Source: Clostridiales bacterium
Lineage (GTDB): Bacteria; Bacillota_A; Clostridia; Saccharofermentanales; Saccharofermentanaceae
Assembly (NCBI GenBank): GCA_017649745.1
Contig: JAGCGE010000248.1
Location: forward strand, 1-31,551
Length of the DNA stretch: 31,551 bases
Direction: 5' to 3'
Below the pieces are notes generated by a model. The model was given only the letters and a program-made list of their open reading frames with translations, was not told the DNA's origin and did no database searches. Positions 17,628 to 24,342 of this stretch are shown piece by piece. How positions within the stretch are numbered: the stretch's first letter is position 1; every line of letters starts with the position of its first letter. Position numbers and translations under genes: made by a program.

Positions 17628-18167
17628 TTATCGCTTTGCTTTTTTGGCTCTTCTCGCACGGTTGATTGCAGCATGCTGACGAGCCGAATCAGCCTTGCTT
17701 TTCTTATTATCCGTTCGACGTTCGATACCGATAATCCGTATAAGGGTCAGTAACCGATTCAGATGCCATTTCTGACAAGGATCAAACGGAATACCTGCTT
17801 CCACCATCCAGTAATAAATGAGATCAGATGTGACAAACTTCGTACTCCTACGACCGTTCTCATCACTGCGAATTACGGCAGCAGTCATCGGATCTTCGAT
17901 GTATTTTTGGATCTCTTTTCTGTTATCAGTCGTGAGTCTGATGTATACAGAAGGATCGACATTCTGCGTAAGCGTCATACAACGAACATAGTCATTGAAC
18001 TCTTCGACAGAATGTTCTTGTGAGATAAAAGGTTTCTTCCATTTCGATTCCCATTTTGAAATTGAAACGAGAGAATGCTCAAGAGTGAGCGTTACAGGTT
18101 TTGTGTATGAAAATGTCGCAGTCAGTGGATCGTATAATTCACTTTCTGGGACTATTATTTTCAGCAT
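17628..18167 (-). CDS. Tail assembly chaperone, second protein
   Basis: A 179-residue protein (MLKIIVPESELYDPLTATF...). The central part, LEHSLVSISKWESKWKKPFI, EEFNDYVRCMTLTQNVDPSV and IQKYIEDPMTAAVI, is typical of the second tail chaperone gene in Firmicutes siphophages. The C-terminus is strongly basic (RRTDNKKSKAD...RRAKKAKR). It starts six bases after the end of the first chaperone with its own ATG. The two are adjacent in the place where lambda-like phages use a G/GT frameshift, but I see no convincing heptamer slip site. Confidence 0.8.
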   Translation of the reverse strand: MLKIIVPESELYDPLTATFSYTKPVTLTLEHSLVSISKWESKWKKPFISQEHSVEEFNDYVRCMTLTQNVDPSVYIRLTTDNRKEIQKYIEDPMTAAVIRSDENGRRSTKFVTSDLIYYWMVEAGIPFDPCQKWHLNRLLTLIRIIGIERRTDNKKSKADSARQHAAINRARRAKKAKR

Positions 18168-18172
18168 TCATA

Positions 18173-18619
18173 TCACGCCTTCGTCACCGCCGGGGAATAT
18201 GCCTGTTCTGTAATCGCTTTCACCTCGTTCGGATCAACAGAATCGCGAATCTTAGCAGGGATCACGTTGTTGAAGAACTCAGCGCCGGATTCAGGATGAT
18301 TGATAAACTCCATATACAGCTCAGAGTATGCGTTTGTCTGCATAAACTCGAGGGACAGCTTGCCGCGAACGGGATCTTCCTTGATAAAGCGGTTTCCGTC
18401 GGGGGATTTCTCGCCGTAACTGATGAGAATAAGTTTCTTGAACAGATCCATGATCTCAGGAACGTTCTTACACTCGATGATGCGCTTTCCGTATTCAGCA
18501 AGGCCGCCATCAACAGAAGATTCCATCTCGACCAGTTCAGCTTCAGTCAGGTTAAAGTAGAACGTCTGCTCACGTTCCACATCGTTAAAGTCCGTGTATT
18601 TGATCTTCTTCGCAAACAT
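18173..18619 (-). CDS. Tail assembly chaperone, first protein (gpG-like)
   Basis: A 148-residue protein behind AAAGGAG. It begins with a beta-hairpin (KKIKYTDFNDVEREQTFYFNLTEAELVEME) followed by helices, including KNVPEIMDLFKKLILISYGE and a SPDGNRFIKED segment, then an acidic region ending in NEVKAITEQA. This is the usual pattern of the gpG-like chaperone between major tail protein and tape measure, which holds the tape measure during tail assembly and is absent from the virion. Confidence 0.85.
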   Translation of the reverse strand: MFAKKIKYTDFNDVEREQTFYFNLTEAELVEMESSVDGGLAEYGKRIIECKNVPEIMDLFKKLILISYGEKSPDGNRFIKEDPVRGKLSLEFMQTNAYSELYMEFINHPESGAEFFNNVIPAKIRDSVDPNEVKAITEQAYSPAVTKA

Positions 18620-18654
18620 ATTCTTTTCTCCTTTCGAATATAGAAAAGTCGTTT

Positions 18655-18709
18655 TAAGCCGGATCAGCCCTGCGACCCGAATTTGCGAGCAACAGGGCTG
18701 TATGGCTTA
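18655..18709 (-). promoter_or_regulatory. Large intercistronic hairpin after the major tail protein gene
   Basis: CAGCCCTG (18665-18672) pairs perfectly with CAGGGCTG (18693-18700), and TAAGCC (18655-18660) pairs with GGCTTA (18704-18709) as an outer stem. On the minus-strand RNA the structure is followed by AAAACGAC rather than a U-run. It therefore looks like an RNA processing or stabilising element, or a weak attenuator, not a full intrinsic terminator. It lies between the abundant tail tube protein and the low-copy chaperone. Confidence 0.6.
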
Positions 18710-18718
18710 TATGGTCGT

Positions 18719-18734
18719 CGACGTGATTACGTCG
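18719..18734 (-). promoter_or_regulatory. Small hairpin over the major tail protein stop codon
   Basis: CGACGT (18719-18724), a four-base loop and ACGTCG (18729-18734) form a perfect six-pair stem that includes the TAA stop of the tail tube gene. Together with the larger hairpin downstream it forms a structured 3' end for that gene. Confidence 0.4.
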
Positions 18735-19548
18735 CATCCCGCTTGTAATACTGATTTGCCTCGAATGTCGGAGCAGAATCCTGACGCGGAATCAGCGAGT
18801 AGTTATCACCATACTTGGTGTAATACTTGCTGTAGTAAGCGGTCTCCCAGTCACTCGGCTCGGTTGTGAGCGCAGTGTATGTGTACTGAGTGCCGTATGC
18901 AGATACGATCTCTGCCGGTGTCGGAAGCGTGGAATCAGCAGAACTGGAGCCATGGATCGTGTCGATCAGGTTTGCCCATGCAGTCGGATCCATCTCTTCC
19001 TTCTTGAAGATGAAGTGAGAAGTCGGTTTGAAGCCCGGAACATTGACAGAAGTGGTGCTGCACTCCCAGCTCAGCGGAGATACATCCGGAGATTCGTTGA
19101 CCGTCTCGTGAGAGACATCAGACGGCGAGCATGTTGCATTGTAGACCAGATGCAGTTCCTCGCTGTAGTCCATACCCTGTGTATCGTTACCGACCGTGTT
19201 CATATATGCCAGACCGAACGGCTTTCTGGTCTGCTGACGTACGATAACGCCAGGACCGATTTCAGCAGCGCCGTCGCAAGCATCGAATTCCTTCGGAGAG
19301 GTATAAGCCTCGATTGTGAAACCGAACTGCTCTGCGGAACGGAAAGTGCCGTACTTAGCGTCGTTTGCATAAATATCCGTAGCTTCTGCACCGGACGGAG
19401 ACTCGTTGACAGCAGAAACGCCGTCCCAAGCCACACCGTTAGCATAACCGCTTGCAGCAGTCGGATCAGAAACGAAAAGTACCACATTGTGGATACCAAG
19501 CGTATACTTTTTCTTGCCAGTTGCATCCCATTCAAGCTTCTTAGGCAT
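18727..19548 (-). CDS. Major tail (tube) protein
   Basis: A 273-residue protein behind AAGGAGGATCACCACT. It starts MPKKLEWDATGKKKYTLGIH and continues with patterns typical of Firmicutes major tail proteins: GVAWDGVSAVNESPSGAEAT, YGTFRSAEQFGFTIEAYTSP and RKPFGLAYMNTVGNDTQG. The C-terminal part (from about residue 190) is Ser/Thr/Tyr-rich and probably exposed. It polymerises into the tail tube. Gene order (tail terminator before, chaperones after) supports the call strongly. Confidence 0.92.
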   Translation of the reverse strand: MPKKLEWDATGKKKYTLGIHNVVLFVSDPTAASGYANGVAWDGVSAVNESPSGAEATDIYANDAKYGTFRSAEQFGFTIEAYTSPKEFDACDGAAEIGPGVIVRQQTRKPFGLAYMNTVGNDTQGMDYSEELHLVYNATCSPSDVSHETVNESPDVSPLSWECSTTSVNVPGFKPTSHFIFKKEEMDPTAWANLIDTIHGSSSADSTLPTPAEIVSAYGTQYTYTALTTEPSDWETAYYSKYYTKYGDNYSLIPRQDSAPTFEANQYYKRDAT

Positions 19549-19563
19549 AGTGGTGATCCTCCT

Positions 19564-19869
19564 TTAATAAGTGATTTGGAATACCCAGTGATTGAGATTA
19601 TCCGCGACATACGGACGAACAAAGTTAGCCGTTTGAATCCGGTTAACCCGGTCAGGAATCGCGCTGTCGGGATCTTCGTCGATCACTATGATTTCATATG
19701 ATTTTTGAGACGCATAAACCCCGTCATTTGCATGCGTATTGTCGATATCAGACAACCGATAGATAATGGCGGGGTATCGCATCTTTGCGCTTGTCGGCGG
19801 CTGGAAATATACGTTTCGACTGCCGAGAATCTCTTCAAGCATTGCCTGAAGTGTCAGGCGGTTACGCAT
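19564..19869 (-). CDS. Tail terminator (tail completion) protein
   Basis: A 101-residue protein. The start at 19869 (MRNRLTLQAMLEEILGS) is behind GGAGGGGTATACA and overlaps the upstream gene by eight bases. The pattern is an N-terminal helix, then NVYFQPPTSAKMRYPAIIYR, a strand pair around SYEIIVIDEDPDSAIPDRV, and a last strand NHWVFQITY. This is the usual outline of phage tail terminator proteins, which cap the tail tube for joining to the head. Position just before the tail tube gene agrees. Confidence 0.85.
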   Translation of the reverse strand: MRNRLTLQAMLEEILGSRNVYFQPPTSAKMRYPAIIYRLSDIDNTHANDGVYASQKSYEIIVIDEDPDSAIPDRVNRIQTANFVRPYVADNLNHWVFQITY

Positions 19870-20179
19870 TGTATACCCCTCCGATCGAAAGCACGAGTCT
19901 CGGGTACTGGACTTCAACATTCGTTATCCGCCACTTTGTACCCATATACACGACATATTTCATGAACTGGAAATTCCGAAAGGCATATTCGTTGGCAACG
20001 ACGGATATGCGGTTATTGATTCCGAGCTCATCATTCGCGGTTTCTGAACCGTTTCGAGTGTTATAGAACGCGCTTACGACATCGCCGTAATATTCACGTT
20101 CAACAATCCGCTCAGACCATACGCCGGGCTTCGCTTCATACTGTTCAGCGAATCCAATGTTGCCGTGATATTTTGCCAT
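19862..20179 (-). CDS. Head closure / stopper protein
   Basis: A 105-residue beta-rich protein. It begins MAKYHGNIGFAEQYEAKPGV, followed by ERIVEREYYGDVVSAFYNTR and YVVYMGTKWRITNVEVQYPR. The VVYMGTKWRITNV strand turn is typical of head-tail stopper proteins (gp16/gpFII-like beta barrels) that seal the portal after packaging. I remember similar proteins under DUF7253. Its start carries the shared leader GAGGTGAAAATTCAAAATG. Confidence 0.75.
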   Translation of the reverse strand: MAKYHGNIGFAEQYEAKPGVWSERIVEREYYGDVVSAFYNTRNGSETANDELGINNRISVVANEYAFRNFQFMKYVVYMGTKWRITNVEVQYPRLVLSIGGVYNA

Positions 20180-20187
20180 TTTGAATT
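20178..20187 (-). repeat. AATTCAAAAT leader element, copy 4
   Basis: The element lies between the GAGGTGA ribosome site and the ATG (20179) of the head closure gene. Confidence 0.55.
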
Positions 20188-20215
20188 TTCACCTCACATT
20201 GTATGCCTTCGTGTA

Positions 20216-20608
20216 TCATTCACCGTCGTCACAAATCAGGCCACTGAGATCGTAAACCTTTGTGACGTCGTCATAACCTTCAGCACTCGCCACGACTGTG
20301 ATTGTCTGCGAGTCCTTGTCTGCAACACGAGCAACCAGCAATCCGTCATCATCCAGGATGTTCGTGCGACCATTAGTTGTGACCTGAATCTCAGCATCGG
20401 CAACATCAGGTACACTGAAGTGCAGGACGATGTAATTACCAGACGCCTCTTCGCCTTCGTAACCGGCAGCGGAGTAATCGTCAATGTAATTCAGGATGCC
20501 CGATACTCTCGTTCCGTCGATCTCGATATCCGACTGAAGATCACTTACGGTATAACCCCAGAAATCCTCAGTCGGGTCGATATCGGCATCAGCAGTCAAG
20601 CCACTCAA
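20216..20608 (-). CDS. Head-associated protein, possible decoration protein (TTG start)
   Basis: A 130-residue acidic protein. There is no ATG in a sensible place. The TTG at 20608 overlaps the capsid gene's stop (TTGA), so translation is probably coupled to the capsid gene. The first half (DPTEDFWGYTVSDLQSDIEI, then TRVSGILNYIDDYSAAGYEG) is followed by a beta-rich second half (YIVLHFSVPDVADAEIQVTT ... TITVVASAEGYDDVTKVYDL) of immunoglobulin-like outline. A position directly after the capsid is usual for capsid decoration or head-fibre proteins, but the role is inferred. Confidence 0.7.
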   Translation of the reverse strand: MSGLTADADIDPTEDFWGYTVSDLQSDIEIDGTRVSGILNYIDDYSAAGYEGEEASGNYIVLHFSVPDVADAEIQVTTNGRTNILDDDGLLVARVADKDSQTITVVASAEGYDDVTKVYDLSGLICDDGE

Positions 20609-22512
20609 GGGTTTGACTCAACGACTTTCTCCTCGAGAGCGATCGCAGACTTGACGCGGACGTTTGCGCCGGAGATGCGGGTCTCGATCAGCTGCTTGTA
20701 CTTGTTGAAGTCGATATCGAAGTCCTTAAAGGACGTAATCTCGCCGCCCTTAGTTGCGCCGACGTGATAGTCTTCGAGGTCAACGAACAGACCGAGCAGT
20801 TTCTTGGTCTCTGCGGACTGACCTTCACCGACAACGCGGGTCTTGTCTTCGAACTGCTCTGCGGTGTAGATGTTCACGACATTCAGTGCGCGAGCCAGAT
20901 CAGTCTTGCTGTCGTAGATACGGCGACCGTTAAGGTCACGAGCGAGCAGCATGACGTTCAGCAGGTGCGGAGTGCAGTAGAAATCGAGTCTACCGGAACC
21001 CTTATAGCCTTCGCGAGCATACAGCGCAGCAGTGATGATAGCTTCTGCGTAGATATAGTTCTCGCCGAAGTTGGCCTCGGTATTAGTGCCCTGAATCTCT
21101 TCACGAGCAGCTTCGATGTCGACATCAGCATGGATGGTGTAGAGCTCATCATCGTGCCAGATAGAGCGGACGTGCTCTTCGCTGACCTTGTGAGTATCGC
21201 CGTCCTGACGACCATCGCCGATCATGATATCGACAGCGATTTCCTCGTTCAGCAGCATTCTCATGATGTCGTACTGATACTTGACGATATCGAAATCGAC
21301 GATGTCAACGATATCATCGCGGTGGATTTCGTCGAGTACATAAATGGTCTGCGGGTCGGTCGTACGACTCAGCAGCTTTGCATTGCCGATGCTGGTCTTC
21401 TTGCCGCTGTTCTTGCTGCGGTTATAGCCGTGACCTCTCAGATCCTCATCGTTATCCAGATCTCGGATATCGGTCTGACGGGTGCGGATTCTGGAAATCG
21501 GACTCTTATGAACACCGTTCAGAACTGCGGTTACCCAGCCCTGATCGCGAGAGATGATCTCCGGCGCACCCGGCTTTACATCCTTGTACTCAGGGAACAG
21601 CTGACCGATGGTCTCAGCATCCCAGCCGTGAGCGAGGATCTCCTCGTTGTTCTGGGCATAAATCTCCATCGCGGTCTTCAGAGAGCCGACAGAGCTGTTC
21701 TTTGCAAGCTTGATGATTTCGACGCCGTCTTCGTGGCTCAGAACGCTGCCTCTCTGCGGAGCGGTGTCTTCAAACAGGTTGTGCTTCACTGTATCTTCCT
21801 CCTCATCATATTCATCATAGTATCCATGCTGTACGTTCGCTTCTTCGAGAGCCTCTTCACGAGCCTCTTCTATAGCGACGCCGACAATAGCAGCCATGAG
21901 CGTCTGCTGTTCCTCGGTCATAGAGTCAAAGACATCTTCGATCGAGATATCTTCATCTTCCAGATCTGTGTCAGCATGAAGCAGTTCATCAGTCATTTCG
22001 GTTTCCTCCTCGTAATATTCTTCATCGGAATGCGACAGCACCTCGATGAGTTCTCCATTATAGATGATGCCGCAATCTTCGCCGTCATCGAAGTCACCAT
22101 GTGCGAAAACGTCTTCAATCTTTGCGCCGGCATTTGCACCGGCAAGAACAAGACTTACTTCAACGATCTGACCATGAACGACATTAGAGCCATTATGCTT
22201 CAGATGTCCGGCATAGATAGACAGTGAATCGATATCACCGTTCTTCACTGCTTCCAGTGCGGCCTGACCCTGTTCGGTCTTGTTAAACTTGCCATACATC
22301 CGAACACCTTCGGGTTCGTTCTTCAGCAGTGCGTGACCGAGAACATGGAACACGTCGTCATGCTTATGACCCCAGCAAAGCGGAACTTTCTGACCGTCCT
22401 GCTTTGCGAAAGCGTCACGACGAATCGTGCGGCCATCAGTACAAAGGATATCATTCTTCGTAGCCCAGCCCGCGAAGTCGTATTCCACGCCATTTTGAAT
22501 ACAGCGCCTCAT
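20605..22512 (-). CDS. Prohead protease - scaffold - major capsid protein fusion
   Basis: A 635-residue protein combining three head functions. Residues 1-135 are an HK97-type (S78) prohead protease: LCWGHKHDD with His49/His51, DIDSLSIYA with Ser98, and VEVSLVLAGANAGAK. Residues about 136-240 are very acidic and serve as a scaffold or delta domain. From about 241 (TVKHNLFEDTAPQRG) the HK97-fold capsid begins, including FPEYKDVKPGAPEIISRDQG, WVTAVLNGVHKSPISRIR, RRDDIVDIVDFD-like and MIGDGR segments, and a C-terminal KGGEITSFKDFDIDFNKYK. Self-cleavage must release the capsid subunit. The start is behind GAGGAGGAG in the portal's end, seven bases after its stop. Confidence 0.9.
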   Translation of the reverse strand: MRRCIQNGVEYDFAGWATKNDILCTDGRTIRRDAFAKQDGQKVPLCWGHKHDDVFHVLGHALLKNEPEGVRMYGKFNKTEQGQAALEAVKNGDIDSLSIYAGHLKHNGSNVVHGQIVEVSLVLAGANAGAKIEDVFAHGDFDDGEDCGIIYNGELIEVLSHSDEEYYEEETEMTDELLHADTDLEDEDISIEDVFDSMTEEQQTLMAAIVGVAIEEAREEALEEANVQHGYYDEYDEEEDTVKHNLFEDTAPQRGSVLSHEDGVEIIKLAKNSSVGSLKTAMEIYAQNNEEILAHGWDAETIGQLFPEYKDVKPGAPEIISRDQGWVTAVLNGVHKSPISRIRTRQTDIRDLDNDEDLRGHGYNRSKNSGKKTSIGNAKLLSRTTDPQTIYVLDEIHRDDIVDIVDFDIVKYQYDIMRMLLNEEIAVDIMIGDGRQDGDTHKVSEEHVRSIWHDDELYTIHADVDIEAAREEIQGTNTEANFGENYIYAEAIITAALYAREGYKGSGRLDFYCTPHLLNVMLLARDLNGRRIYDSKTDLARALNVVNIYTAEQFEDKTRVVGEGQSAETKKLLGLFVDLEDYHVGATKGGEITSFKDFDIDFNKYKQLIETRISGANVRVKSAIALEEKVVESNP

Positions 22513-22519
22513 TTTTGAC

Positions 22520-23770
22520 TTACTCCTCCTCTTCGTAATATTCTTCTTCCGGATATTCGTAGTAATTATCCGGCTCTATGATGTCTTCCTTCGCTTCATT
22601 CAGATTTCTATTGCGAAGTTCATCAGACTTCGGGTCCTTGGATGGTTTCATGCCTGCAACCTGTCTCATCTCATTCGGAGTTGCGATCTCACCGCGAATA
22701 AGCTTATCAGACAGGTCTGCGAGTTGTTCAACTGTGATCAGTTTGAACGGATCGTGGAACGCTTTCACGATCTGGCCACGGGTTCGGGCATTTTTGGACA
22801 GGAACTTCCGAGTCATCTCAACAGTGATCGCCGACAAGATCGGCTCGATCGTTCTGTTGTGATAATTGACCATAGCTTTGTCGTCTGCTGAGCCATCCAT
22901 GATTGCCTGAGTGATACCTAACTGGCTATAAAGCATGCTTGTCAGATACTCAATCTGACTCATCAGGTTGTTCTCAACAGGTCTGTTAAGCTGAATGATC
23001 TTCTCAGAACTGTCAGCATAGGCGACTCCGTACTTGTTATTGACGAGCTGATCTTCGATCTCTTTACGACGCTTTTCAGCCTGACCTTTCTTGATATCCG
23101 ATCGGGTAGCATAGGGTAACTGGATGATAAGGTCCAGCTTGCCAGAGCTGTTGCGATCGTCAAGTTGATCCAGCAATACAAGCTTTCGTACGAGTCTTTG
23201 AAGAACGGAATTCGGTTCATTCATTACAGAGTAGAACGGGTTTTCGATAATCGCAACCATACTCTTAGGGAGTGTAAGTTGCTCATATAATCCTGTTCTG
23301 TCGTCAAATACCTCAACGCGGACATCATTTGAATACCACTCCAGTATTCTTGCTCTTCGCATAGATTCGACGTCAAAGGTTCCGTCTTCAGGATTGTCAT
23401 CAGTGTCGATCGGTACGATTGCTACACAACCCTCATCAAACATTGAAAGGACGACGTCCTGAATGAACGATCGGGCGGTTTGATCTTTATTCGCTTCAAG
23501 CGTGAGACAAAGATTCAAACCGGATTTCTTCGTTTCAAGATATCGGCCGTCATCATCAGTGACGACATGTTTGATATCGTTCTGTGCGACGTCAAGGGCC
23601 ATGCGGTTATACATAGCCGTGACGATAGAACGCTCGTTACCGCGACTCAGTCGTATACGATCAGGTCTGTATGACCATGAGGATCCGAAAGTTTGTCGCT
23701 GTTTTGTCGGGGAACGACTGGTAAAGGCGTTCCAGGCGTGTTTCAGCCAGTTGCCGAGATTATATTCCAT
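22520..23770 (-). CDS. Portal protein (HK97 family)
   Basis: A 416-residue portal, the dodecameric ring through which DNA enters and leaves the head. Typical features are RMALDVAQNDIKHVVTDDDG near the N-terminus, the wing region ILEWYSNDVRVEVFDDRTG, VLLDQLDDRNSSGKLDLIIQ, and the crown/stem part LGITQAIMDGSADDKAMVNY with LIRGEIATPNEMRQVAGMKP. The C-terminus is a very acidic tail (YPEEEYYEEEE) that overlaps the ribosome site for the capsid gene. The N-terminus, LGNWLKHAWNAF, is faintly like the tag of the small proteins upstream. The start carries the leader GAGGTGAGAATTCAAAATG. Confidence 0.92.
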   Translation of the reverse strand: MEYNLGNWLKHAWNAFTSRSPTKQRQTFGSSWSYRPDRIRLSRGNERSIVTAMYNRMALDVAQNDIKHVVTDDDGRYLETKKSGLNLCLTLEANKDQTARSFIQDVVLSMFDEGCVAIVPIDTDDNPEDGTFDVESMRRARILEWYSNDVRVEVFDDRTGLYEQLTLPKSMVAIIENPFYSVMNEPNSVLQRLVRKLVLLDQLDDRNSSGKLDLIIQLPYATRSDIKKGQAEKRRKEIEDQLVNNKYGVAYADSSEKIIQLNRPVENNLMSQIEYLTSMLYSQLGITQAIMDGSADDKAMVNYHNRTIEPILSAITVEMTRKFLSKNARTRGQIVKAFHDPFKLITVEQLADLSDKLIRGEIATPNEMRQVAGMKPSKDPKSDELRNRNLNEAKEDIIEPDNYYEYPEEEYYEEEE

Positions 23771-23778
23771 TTTGAATT
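23769..23778 (-). repeat. AATTCAAAAT leader element, copy 5
   Basis: The element lies between GAGGTGAG and the ATG of the portal gene. Confidence 0.55.
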
Positions 23779-23796
23779 CTCACCTCGAATCGTCGA

Positions 23797-24321
23797 CTAA
23801 CCATGAGACGCATTCTTGAGTCGTCTTCCCAGATTAGCCGCTTTTTCGTTGTTGAGCTTGTAAATCGACGAGCTCTTTGCTGACACGGCAGGATTTATCA
23901 TCCATGTCATTCTTCCAGCTAACGATCGTTTCACGAAGGCCTCTCCGATTGCTACACTATAAGGATCAAGAGACGACATCATGACTTTGGTTCCGTCTTT
24001 GTTTATTTCCTTAAGTTTCTTTTCGGCCTTTTTCTTATACATTTCACCGATCTCATACATTCGAGCTGCATAATCTCCGGCGTCTCGTCTCTCACTCTTT
24101 TTCTCACTATCAAGATACGTGAGGGCGTTCGCTGAACGATTGTATGCCTCTTTGGCGGCTTCTCGATATAATGTGAGATCATGATTCTGTTTGGCAAATT
24201 TCTTTTCTGCTTTAGCCTGTTTAGAAGATTTGCCACTTGGATTTTTCGCAAACTGACCGTTATTTGGATCGTGATTTGGATTAAAGTGAGAAAGCCAATT
24301 CTCGTATGTGAAATTAGTCAT
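23797..24321 (-). CDS. Tagged putative internal head protein (NPNHDP family), 174 aa
   Basis: The N-terminus (ENWLSHFNPNHDPNNGQFAK, residues 7-26) carries the tag shared by several proteins of this window: Leu-x-His, then NPNHDPxxGxF. The body is basic and helical (SSKQAKAEKKFAKQNHDL ... KKLKEINKDGTKV), with a weakly hydrophobic stretch around SVAIGEAFVKRSLAGRMTWM. The DGTKV segment recurs in the 112-residue tagged protein at 25805. Position next to portal and capsid suggests a head-associated or internal protein. No enzyme motif is visible. The start at 24321 carries the leader GAGGTGAGAATTCAAAATG. Confidence 0.75.
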   Translation of the reverse strand: MTNFTYENWLSHFNPNHDPNNGQFAKNPSGKSSKQAKAEKKFAKQNHDLTLYREAAKEAYNRSANALTYLDSEKKSERRDAGDYAARMYEIGEMYKKKAEKKLKEINKDGTKVMMSSLDPYSVAIGEAFVKRSLAGRMTWMINPAVSAKSSSIYKLNNEKAANLGRRLKNASHG

Positions 24322-24329
24322 TTTGAATT
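24320..24329 (-). repeat. AATTCAAAAT leader element, copy 6
   Basis: The element lies between GAGGTGAG and the ATG of the 174-residue tagged gene. It is identical over 17 bases to the portal leader. Confidence 0.55.
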
Positions 24330-24342
24330 CTCACCTCGGTTT

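Noticed and set aside
17600..18619. Programmed frameshift joining the two tail chaperones
   Set aside because: The second gene has its own ATG six bases after the first stop. I found no clear slippery heptamer near the end of the first gene. A less usual slip cannot be excluded.
20764..22227. A 487-codon open frame on the plus strand opposite the capsid fusion
   Set aside because: It mirrors a strongly supported gene, has no ribosome site at its start, and its composition (Ile/Val/Asp-rich) is what the complementary frame of an acidic protein yields.
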